Assembly (NCBI RefSeq): GCF_000466965.1
Contig: NZ_BATB01000025.1
Span: forward strand, 1 to 45,301
From: Limimaricola cinnabarinus LL-001
GTDB taxonomy: Bacteria > Pseudomonadota > Alphaproteobacteria > Rhodobacterales > Rhodobacteraceae
Length of the DNA stretch: 45,301 nt
Reading direction: 5' to 3'
Shown here piece by piece: positions 1 through 7,686 of this stretch (positions are counted from its first letter, which is position 1; each line of letters starts with the position of its first letter). Position numbers and translations under genes: made by a program. The notes under the pieces were generated by a model. That model was not told the origin of the DNA. It was given only the letters and a program-made list of their open reading frames with translations, and searched no databases.

Positions 1-45
1 GCACGAGTGCCGTCAGGAGGGGCTACCCAACCCATCATCAACGTC
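1..45 (-). repeat. End of an IS-like repeat, cut by the window edge
   Basis: About 43 bases here match, with a handful of mismatches, positions 3842-3885, which lie just upstream of an IS5-type transposase remnant on the minus strand. The shared core on the minus strand reads GATGGGTTGGGTA followed by CCCCTC. Homology stops at about position 45 here and about 3885 there, which suggests an element boundary. The rest of this copy would lie to the left of the window. That it is an IS end is inferred from the second copy only. Confidence 0.45.
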
Positions 46-143
46 GATCGGATCAGAAGCCTGGTCGTGTACTTCCACTTGTTTTCAGATGCTCTAGGCT
101 AGAAGAGCGTAGCTAGCGATTATCTGAACAGGAACGAGTCTCG

Positions 144-1064
144 ATGGGTCGAACGGAACCAAGAATAGCTGTCATCATCTGCTCACTGGGACGCCCGGAG
201 CTTATTCGGAGCCTCATCCCTCACTTGATGGCGCAGACATTGCCAGCCAACGAAATCATTCTCTCCGTCCCGAGCGCCGATGACGTTCCCTCGGACATCG
301 ACTGGTCCGCGCAGCCCGTACCGACCCGAGTCCTCCAAACGCCGAAGGGACTGTGCATTCAGAGAAACCATGCGCTCGACGTCGCGCTTCCCGAGAACGA
401 CATCATCGTCTTCTTTGACGACGACTTCTTCCCCAGCCGCTACGCTCTCGAAGGCATAGCCAACGCCTTCGAGGCGTTTCCCGAGATTGCCGGGCTGACC
501 GGGCGCCTGCTTGCCGATGGCATCCAGAGCAGCGGCATCTCTCCGGCCGAAGCGGCGCGTATGGTCGCCGAATGGGACGAAACCCAGAGCGGCGCCGTCA
601 CGGAGCCGAAAACCTTCATGGCCGACGGGGTCGGGCTCTATGGCTGCAACATGGCCATGCGCAGCAGTCGTATCGGGGACAAGAGATTCGACGAACGGCT
701 TCCCCTCTATGGCTGGCAAGAGGACGTGGATTTCGCGAGCCGCCTCGAAGGTCGCAAGATCAAGTGCGATGCGCTGGTGGGCGTGCATTGCGGCGTCAAG
801 GTGGGCCGGGAGCGCAATGGCGGCCCGCTGGGCTACAGCCAGGTCGCCAATCCCTATTACCTGATCCGCAAGGGCTCCATGCCCTTGTCGTTCGGCCTGC
901 GGCTCGGTGTGCGAAACATCCTGTCCAACCACGCACGCGCTTTCCGCCCCGAGCCATGGGTTGATCGTCGCGGTCGAGCCAAAGGCAACTGGCTCGCGCT
1001 GATCGACATCCTGCGGGGCCGATCGGCACCCGAGAGAATATTGCAGCTTTCTCGCAAGCGGTAG
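144..1064 (+). CDS. Family 2 glycosyltransferase
   Basis: A 306-residue GT-A fold glycosyltransferase that probably adds one sugar of the EPS repeat unit at the cytoplasmic face of the membrane. It opens with RIAVIICSLGRPELI, the nucleotide-sugar-binding start of GT2 enzymes. It has a metal-binding acidic run, VFFDDDFFPS (residues about 93-102), and an acceptor-side segment LPLYGWQEDVDF (about 189-200) matching the GT2 [E/Q]-D motif. The start is supported by AGGAACGAG eight bases upstream. It stands alone on the plus strand and converges with the RTX glycosidase, with a GC-rich hairpin between them. Donor and acceptor cannot be read from the sequence. Confidence 0.85.
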   Translation: MGRTEPRIAVIICSLGRPELIRSLIPHLMAQTLPANEIILSVPSADDVPSDIDWSAQPVPTRVLQTPKGLCIQRNHALDVALPENDIIVFFDDDFFPSRYALEGIANAFEAFPEIAGLTGRLLADGIQSSGISPAEAARMVAEWDETQSGAVTEPKTFMADGVGLYGCNMAMRSSRIGDKRFDERLPLYGWQEDVDFASRLEGRKIKCDALVGVHCGVKVGRERNGGPLGYSQVANPYYLIRKGSMPLSFGLRLGVRNILSNHARAFRPEPWVDRRGRAKGNWLALIDILRGRSAPERILQLSRKR

Positions 1065-1098
1065 GGGCCATTCCGCGAACCGGAACTGCCGCATCCCT

Positions 1099-1131
1099 GC
1101 GCCCCCGCGGTCCAGCCGGCCACGGGGGCGC
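1099..1131. terminator. GC-rich hairpin between convergent genes
   Basis: The arms CGCCCCCG and CGGGGGCG form a strong stem between the end of the GT2 gene (1064) and the end of the RTX glycosidase on the opposite strand (1140). There is no clear T-run on either side, so intrinsic termination is only probable. The position between two converging genes is the main support. Confidence 0.4.
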
Positions 1132-1139
1132 GGCCCCGT

Positions 1140-3439
1140 TCAAAGGAAGATGTCGCCGTTCATCGCCTCGTAATCGGCACGAGAAAACGCCTGCAGGAAG
1201 ATCCGACCACCATCTTCGATCTCTACGACCGTGCTGCGATCGCGGTTGCCACGGAACTCGATATCGTAATCCGCGCCGCGAAGGTCGATGCGATCCTCTC
1301 TGGAAAAATCGTGGATGATATCGTCCCCGTTGTTCAAGACGTCGAGCACGAAAACATCCGCGTACTTCTCGCCGTTTCGACCCATATCGGCCCGGAACCA
1401 ATCGTCGCCCGCTCCGAGCATCATGGTGTCGCGGCCCAGATCCCCGAAAACCCGATCATTGCCTGCTCCGGCATCGAGCCAATCGTCTCCGCCCCGGCCT
1501 CGTAGAGTGTCCTTGCCGTCTCCCCCGAACACAAAATCATCCCCCTTTCCGGCAGAGACGAAGTCATTGCGTCCCGGGCGAGAATCCTGTCGTCTTCGGC
1601 CGTGCCTGACAGCCTGTCATTGGCCTTGCTGCCGAAGACTTCCGTCATCTCGGGAATCTCCGGAGCCACGGGCATGAGTTCCACGGCATAGGGCTCTGAC
1701 TTCACCTCGACTTCATTGCCGTTGATGTTGTCGCTGTTGACGTGGAGGACCCGCAGATCTTCGTCGCTGCGCCCGGCATCATGCTCGAACAGCCTGATAT
1801 GTCTGGTCGTGAGATCGCCCTTGGCGTTGCCGTTGTCTTCCACGACGAAATCCACGGTGTCACCCTTTTCAAGGTCGATCCCCCGAAGCGTCAGCTCGCC
1901 CATGTCGCGCGTGACGAGCCGATCGATCTCGGTTCCGTTCAGGCGCACGGAAACGGCAATGCCGTCGGCGCTCGCCTTGGCGACGCTGTAGCTCGCGACG
2001 ATGTCGACCGGGCCGCTCTGCTCGGCGACATAGCGGTCGACCGGATTGCGATCGTCGCGCGAATTGCGGCTGAAATCAGCGCCCAGCACCTCGACCTGAT
2101 CCATGCGGAAAGGCCGCGCCCAACCGGAGCCGAGAAAGGGATTCCAGATCTCGTTCGACCGCTCCTGCCCGCCCATGATTTCAAGCGTTTCCATGACCGC
2201 GCCGCGCCCGTTGACCTTCTCCAGAAGCTGGGACCAGCCGCCCGCACCCGATTGCTGCAGGTCGAACTCGAGGAAGCTGTCGGCGATCGCGCCATGGCCT
2301 TGAATGGTGACGTCCTGCCCCTCGACGAAGATCACTTGGCCATCGAGGAATTTTGGCTGCTCGATCACTTGCCCATAGACGTCGCGGACCGAGATGCCGT
2401 TGCCGGTCAAGGTCAGAGCCTGGGGCGCACCCCAAACGGCGCTGACACCTTCGCCAAGGTCATAGACCCGCAGCGTCCCGTCGGTCTCGACCCGCTGGAT
2501 CGGTCCTCCGTCCCCGACGAGCGTCTGGAGATGCTTATAGGCGGTCGCGACGCTGTTGGTGACACCCACTTTATCGTAGAGTCCCATTTCGGCATGGGAC
2601 GAGCCATCCTCGTCATAAAGAGCGTACCACGCGGCTGAATCCACCCCGTGGCTTGCCAATTCGGCGGTCATCTTCACGAGGTAGTTCGCGTCGGCCCCCT
2701 CAGGCCCGACCAAGGAGGACTGGCCGAATTCGGTGACCATGAGCGATGGCCGCTCGGAGGCCGGCAGTTTGTCGAGAACGCTGTTGAGAACATCCAGAGC
2801 CTCGCCCGCCGCTTCGGGAGTGAGACCGTAAGGGTGGAAGCTCAGCGTATCCATGTATTTGAAGGCGCCTGCATCGATCAGGTGCTGCACGAAGCCGGTC
2901 GGCACCGAGTGCAGGCCGCCGCCGATGATCTCCACATCCGGATGAGCGGCTCCGATCTTGTCGGAAACGCCCTTCAGGAGGCGCGTGAACAGCTCCGCCT
3001 TGAAAGGCAGGTTGTCGGTGGCCGCTTCTCCTGACACGAAGGCCGATGATTTCCCGTTGTACTCGTTGCCGATCTCGATCTTCTTGAGATCGGGAAAACG
3101 GTCGAGCACGGCCAGTACGTAGTTGGCAAAACCCTCGATGGCCTCGTCGCTGGCTGCCCATTTGCCGTGTTGGTAATTCGGATTGCCCTGCGGCAACAGT
3201 GTCAGGATCGGATCGCCGCCCTTGGCGAGAACCCAGTCGAGATAATTGCTGCGCTGATCGCTGAAATCGTACTGCCCCGCCTTGTTTTCGACCCGGTGCC
3301 AGTTCAGCCCGCCGCGGACGAAGCTCGCGGCCACCGTGTCGAGGTCGGCGCGCGCCGTTGCTCCATAGGGGCCGCCTTGTCCATAATGGGTGGCCACGCC
3401 GAGATTGAAGCCCGTCGTCGAATGCGCCGTCATGATCAT
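1140..3439 (-). CDS. RTX-tailed clan GH-A glycosidase, PslG/GH39-like, with a frameshift
   Basis: A predicted secreted glycosidase, probably acting on the EPS. It has a TIM-barrel-type domain at about residues 10-320 with IEIGNEYNG (acid/base Glu about 126), FHPYG, and VTEFG (nucleophile Glu about 237). A carbohydrate-binding-like module follows (about 380-590), then RTX calcium-binding repeats (GGDGKDTLRGRGGDDWLDAG). There is no Sec signal, so type I secretion through the C-terminus is expected. The frame breaks near 1570: the upstream part reads on to a spurious stop at 1421, while the RTX tail continues in the neighbouring frame to 1140. One added base after CGGGAC restores about 766 residues. 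ATGs at 3439 and 3433 are both possible, with AAGGCAGGA upstream. The gene at 19203-20909 shares both large domains. GH39 versus another GH-A family is uncertain. Confidence 0.8.
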
Positions 3440-3638
3440 GTTCCTGCCTTCTTATGTAAGGCTAGGAACTAGAGGCCGAATATGGCCAACCCGCGCGAAA
3501 GGTCGGACCAAATCAAGAAATGTTCCGTGCAACTGGTGCCAAATTTTCGTGTTCTCGAGTGATGGCTCCTCGGAACTGTATCTGTCAGACCGGTCCCTGA
3601 ATTCATGACTGACCAGTTCTGAAAAGTGCGTCGTCTCA
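3440..3638 (-). promoter_or_regulatory. Upstream region of the RTX glycosidase
   Basis: About 200 non-coding bases lie between the glycosidase start and the IS remnant. The stretch is less GC-rich than its surroundings and must hold the glycosidase promoter unless the gene is transcribed from further up. I see no clear -35/-10 pair. Confidence 0.3.
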
Positions 3639-3885
3639 TCACTTGCCAGACTTCTCCGCATGCCAGGCCATCTCGGAACGGAACCAGACCGATGGCGAAC
3701 CGCGCTTGCACGGCGCTGCATGGTAGGTGGGCCAGTTCGTCGTGCGATAGCGGGTCGAGGGAGGAGGCTTCGACACCCCAATGAGCCGACAGTCAGGGCC
3801 CCGCTCGGAAAATCCCCCTCACCGAGAGGCGCGGCAACGTCGCACAAATGCCGCCAAGAGGGGTTACCCAACCCATCGTCAACGC
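3639..3885 (-). pseudogene. IS5-family transposase remnant with element end
   Basis: On the minus strand, from about 3758, the frame reads TRYRTTNWPTYHAAPCKRGS and then PSVWFRSEMAWHAEKSGK before a stop at 3641-3639. This is the conserved N-terminus of IS5-family transposases (RYRTTNW..Y...L..RGS..IW). The usual start codon is missing, and I could not recognise any of the remaining roughly 250 residues, including the DDE catalytic core. The bases upstream (3759-3885) look like the element's own leader and end with the sequence repeated at 1-45. A dead insertion-sequence fragment sits between the acyltransferase and the glycosidase. Confidence 0.7.
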
Positions 3886-3902
3886 CCCTCGCCCAGCCCT
3901 TT

Positions 3903-5930
3903 TCAGATCGAGGTGGACAAATCGATCGCCTGCAGCAGCGGCCCGATGAGCTTGTCCGCCCCGAACCCATTGAGGTGCCCATGATCGAAATACAGGGGCA
4001 TGACGCCATCGGTAGCCCTGCAAAAGCCGTCCGAGCACAGTGTTTGACTGGGTCGAAAGATGCTGACACCGAGCTTTCGTTCGAGGGTGGAGAGCATCCT
4101 GATCGAAGGGGCCGCCTGCGCGCCATGTTCCGCTTCGGCAATTCCCACCGGATCATTGGGAAGGCCGCGCAATGCTTGGGCGTTCAACTTATGCGGAATG
4201 TTCGACCTCATCCCGGGGATCTGCCCACTGAGCACGACCTCCTTTCCTGCTTCGAGATAGGCTTCGATCTCGGTCTGGATGATCTTCTCCATCCCGCGAG
4301 CCCGCTCTGCTCCACCACCGAACCAGTTGTTCTCATCACAAAACTTTCCGCATCCCAGATGCGCCTGCCAGTTCACGAAAAACACCACCGTCGAGATGTT
4401 CTCCGAGGCAAGGATATGCGCCTTCGCAGCCTCAAGAAACATGTCGCAGGCGCGCGGTTCGTCATATGCGGCGAAAGGCAGGCAGCCATTCCACAGAAAC
4501 CCCTGTACCGCGTAATCACGGCCTTCCATCTGTTTTGTCGTGCGCCAGAAAATCTCTTTTCCATGACTGTCGCCGACAAAGGCGACTAGAGATTTGTCGT
4601 TGTCGCCAAAAACGCAGAAGCTCTCGAAGTCCTGCGGCAAGGTGTTGCCGCAGCTGTCACGGTAAGGACTGATGCTTTGCTGACCGATCGCGGCCAACCG
4701 GCGCTGTTCATCGAGCCGACCCGGAAAACCATCCGCAAGATGAACGGTCAGTCCCGCAGCGACCATGGCCGCAAGTCCGGCCCCGCCGCCGATCAGGATC
4801 GTCCGCCGCCCAATACGATCACTGCTGCGAAACGGTGCCTCTACGAATGCCCAGCTTGCCCATGCCAGAAGAAGCGTGATCCCGATCAGCACGCACCATC
4901 CGACCACGGAAATCTCGATGAAGTAGAACCGAGACATGACGAACAGAGGTTGATGCCAAAGATAGGCGCTATAGCTGATCAATCCGATCCCGATCAGCGC
5001 CTTCATGGTCAAGAAGCGGTAGACCATCGTGCCCGGCATCGCGAACAGGATGATCGCGCAGGTGCCTACGACCGGTAGCAGGGTGGCGGTGCCGGGATTA
5101 GGGGTGGTCTCCTCAAGCAGCATATAGGCCAGAAGTATCGCAACGAGACCGGCCAGGGAAAACAGATCAGCCATCAGGCGCCGGACGTGGTCCGCCGGCG
5201 CAGCGGGTCTGATGAAGACCAGCAAGGCACCCGCCAGAAGCTCCCATGCGCGACCGGCGGGCAGGAAGAACGCTTCGGTCGGCGCGGTCTTCGAACCGTG
5301 CAGTCCGACCGAGAAACTTGTGAGGGCAAGGGCGGCCAGGACCCATTTGAGATTTCCGGGGCTGAACTTTGCCATCGTCAGGAGGAGGACGGGAAACACC
5401 AGATAGAATTGCTCTTCGACGCTGAGTGACCATGTGTGCAGGAATGGCTTGAACGCGCTGACCGACGCGAAATAATCGCTTTCGCTCGCGAAGAACACGT
5501 TCGACAGGAAAACTCCGCTCGCGACGACACTCTGTCCGAAATCCCGGAATTCCTTCGGCAACATTATCATCCATGCCAGCACGAACGTCACTGCGGTCAC
5601 GACGAACAGCGTGGGAAGGATGCGTCTCGCTCGCCGCTCGTAGAATGACATGATGGAAACATGGCCCGTCTTCGAAAATTCCCGCAGCAGGATCGTGGTG
5701 ATGAGATATCCGCTGATGACGAAGAAGACATCGACCCCCAGAAACCCACCGCTCACCGCGGTGAAACCGGCATGGGTCAGCAAAACGGGTATGACCGCGA
5801 CAGCGCGAAGCCCATCGATCTCCGGCCTGTATTCCGTTCGCACGACCGGTAGCGCGGCGTTGTTGCCGCTCCCGCTGGTACCAAAAGATTGCGAACCCTC
5901 GTCGGCCACAAATGCCACTGCGCTATCCAT
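3903..5930 (-). CDS. OafA-type membrane acyltransferase with SGNH domain
   Basis: A 675-residue acyltransferase-3 protein that moves an acyl group, most often acetyl, from the cytoplasm onto a glycan. The N-terminal domain begins EYRPEIDGLRAVAVIPVLL with the family R-x-x-x-D-G-L-R motif, followed by GGFLGVDVFFVISGYLI and about ten membrane segments up to about residue 400. The C-terminal SGNH domain has FVGDSHGKEIF (nucleophile Ser) and DHGHLNGFGA (catalytic Asp/His), so both halves look intact. The length is normal for OafA/YrhL fusions. It sits on the minus strand next to the EPS core genes and is the likely acetylation enzyme for the polymer. A CtrA-type box lies about 70 bases upstream of the start. 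Its exact substrate is an inference from context. Confidence 0.9.
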   Translation of the reverse strand: MDSAVAFVADEGSQSFGTSGSGNNAALPVVRTEYRPEIDGLRAVAVIPVLLTHAGFTAVSGGFLGVDVFFVISGYLITTILLREFSKTGHVSIMSFYERRARRILPTLFVVTAVTFVLAWMIMLPKEFRDFGQSVVASGVFLSNVFFASESDYFASVSAFKPFLHTWSLSVEEQFYLVFPVLLLTMAKFSPGNLKWVLAALALTSFSVGLHGSKTAPTEAFFLPAGRAWELLAGALLVFIRPAAPADHVRRLMADLFSLAGLVAILLAYMLLEETTPNPGTATLLPVVGTCAIILFAMPGTMVYRFLTMKALIGIGLISYSAYLWHQPLFVMSRFYFIEISVVGWCVLIGITLLLAWASWAFVEAPFRSSDRIGRRTILIGGGAGLAAMVAAGLTVHLADGFPGRLDEQRRLAAIGQQSISPYRDSCGNTLPQDFESFCVFGDNDKSLVAFVGDSHGKEIFWRTTKQMEGRDYAVQGFLWNGCLPFAAYDEPRACDMFLEAAKAHILASENISTVVFFVNWQAHLGCGKFCDENNWFGGGAERARGMEKIIQTEIEAYLEAGKEVVLSGQIPGMRSNIPHKLNAQALRGLPNDPVGIAEAEHGAQAAPSIRMLSTLERKLGVSIFRPSQTLCSDGFCRATDGVMPLYFDHGHLNGFGADKLIGPLLQAIDLSTSI

Positions 5931-5968
5931 TCATGAAAGTTGAGCGAATAAAGGCGAATCTGGCAAAA

Positions 5969-5992
5969 GCTGCCTGTTAGACAGGTGGCAGC
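5969..5992. promoter_or_regulatory. Inverted repeat in the acyltransferase leader
   Basis: The perfect palindrome CCTGT-TAG-ACAGG lies inside a longer imperfect repeat with outer arms GCTGCC and GGCAGC. It sits between the CtrA-type box and the acyltransferase start, about 40 bases upstream of the ATG. It could be an operator or an RNA hairpin; the sequence does not decide. Confidence 0.35.
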
Positions 5993-5998
5993 TCATGG

Positions 5999-6013
5999 TT
6001 AATTTGGTGTTAA
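5999..6013 (-). promoter_or_regulatory. CtrA-type binding box
   Basis: The plus strand reads TTAA-TTTGGTG-TTAA. The minus strand reads TTAAC-ACCAAA-TTAAC, an exact match to the alphaproteobacterial CtrA consensus TTAA-N7-TTAA with the extra C at both halves. It lies about 70 bases upstream of the acyltransferase ATG on that gene's own strand. I found no other N7 site in the window's intergenic regions. Binding is inferred from the motif alone. Confidence 0.55.
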
Positions 6014-6475
6014 TGCGTCATTACTCCGACCATCGGATATCTGATGTTGTCCTGACGCCGGAGGCTTATCGAAATGTGGCCGCCGCAAGCAGACCGCAAA
6101 TTGCGACAGCCGAGGATGCTTTGGAAGAAACCTCATGCGTCGCATTGCATCGAATTTCGGTATTTTGCGGGATTTTTGGGCGCTGTGCGACGAACGATCA
6201 CACGATCGTCGCGGTCACGACGATTTCTATTCGGGGGGAATCTGGCACTTGCGACCCGTGATCGGCAGCCGGATCGTTTCAGCCATTTTCAGAAGCGGAT
6301 CAGAATTCGCGCAGAGATATCCATACATCGACCGAAATCGGGGGCGCCCGTTTCCTCGCATGCTGAGCTCGCAGCCACGCCGCCCCTCGTCGAGTGGCGA
6401 CAGGTCGCACGACCGCGGCCACCGGGTATAGCGGCGAACCTGCGGCGTGTCTCCTGCTCAGAACCCGCGAGGATA
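6014..6475. other. Gene-free stretch downstream of the export gene
   Basis: No credible gene is seen between the CtrA-type box and the end of the polysaccharide export gene. Short open frames here lack family resemblance and ribosome-binding sites. I see no terminator hairpin after the export gene. Confidence 0.4.
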
Positions 6476-7686
6476 TCAGCCTTCGGGTGTGTCACGCGAG
6501 ACTTGGACCTGCACGGTATCACCGGGCTGCAACGCCGTCGTAGCTGCTACGTCGCGTCGCGCTTCGCCGGTGCGCCCGTCGATCAAGGTGTAATCCACCT
6601 CGAAGACGCCTTCGTCCAGAAGCGTGGAAAGGTTGCCATCGGCAAGCAAAAGGCTCTGGCTCTCGGCCGTGCCGTACCGGACGCGCAATTCATTCAGCTG
6701 CTCTCGAGAGGCACGCAGTGCGAGGAGAGCTTCTTCGGTGCTGTTGCGAAGAAATCCGTCACGGCCACGCTTGGCCGCGGAAATCCCGCGTTCGATACCG
6801 GTCAGCGCGGCCTCCAGCTCGAGGGTGCGCGCCTGCGCGTCCCCGGCAAGCTGTTCGGCCCGGTTGAGCGAGTTCGTGGTGGCCAGGCCGCGATCCGCGA
6901 GGGATTGCGCGTTGGACAACTCCGCCTGCAGCGATTCCACGATCTGGTCCTGAAGCTGCATGCGCTCCTGCAGCAGTTCCTGCTGACGCAGCAATCCCTC
7001 GATTTCCTCGTTCCAGCCCTGGACGAGTTCGATCTTGCGGGCGCGGGAGTTGTCGAGGATCGCCTGTTGATCGGCGACCATCGTTGCCAGTGCCGCGTCG
7101 TCGGTGACCGGCACCGACTGGCGCAGGGCCTCGCTTGGAACCACCGTATCGGTCGTCTCGTCGATTTCCGCTTCGAGGCGGGCGATCCGCGCGACCGTCG
7201 CCATGATATCAAGCCGCAGCGTCAGAAGTTCGCCATCGATCTGGTTTTGCGCGCGCGCGACATCGAGACGTTCGGCGCCCCTCACCTTCGAGATACCGCC
7301 CGACAGTCCCGCGGCCGACTCCACCGTCAGCTGCGGCAGATAATCGTAGCGCCCCGGTGTCGCCACGTCGCCCGTGATGAGGATGGGGGCATAGCTGCCG
7401 ACCGCGATGTCCACATCGGGCGCGACGAAGATCCCGGAAGCCGCGACCGCCGCTTCGATCGCGCCTCGGCCGCATCCAGAGTCATCCCGGCGACGGGCAC
7501 GCCGCCCGCGCTACGGACCCGCACTGTCCCGTCGGGACCGATACGGGCCAAACGGGGTTCATCCGAGGCGGAGAGCGACATCATCAACTCGTCACCCGGC
7601 GTCAGCAGGTAATTTTCGGCGTCCACCGCCGTCCCCACGAACAGGGACAGGGTGACGAGTGCGAGGGCGTCACGAATTGTAGGCAT
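6476..7686 (-). CDS. Polysaccharide export protein (Wza/PES type), frameshifted
   Basis: A periplasmic/outer-membrane export protein of the Wza family. It has a signal peptide (MPTIRDALALVTLSLFVGTA), then the export domain start ENYLLTPGDELMMSLSASDEP, a second small beta domain near ILITGDVATPGRYDYLPQLT (SLBB-like), and a long coiled coil of about 180 residues before a short beta tail. The coiled coil is longer than in Escherichia coli Wza and resembles roseobacterial export proteins. The frame breaks near 7463: DAAEA should continue into an A-I-E-A-A-V-A-A-S-G-type stretch, which is present one frame over. One added base gives about 403 residues. GGAG lies 11 bases before the ATG. Its start overlaps the end of the tyrosine kinase gene by 17 bases, so the two form an operon. 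Confidence 0.8.

Noticed and set aside
5995..6261. A small 88-residue open frame starting inside the CtrA-type box
   Set aside because: No ribosome-binding site, no family resemblance, and its start codon overlaps the regulatory motif.
6074..7612. A 512-codon plus-strand frame across the export gene
   Set aside because: Antisense to the frameshifted polysaccharide export gene. The composition is Arg/His-rich and no family is recognised.
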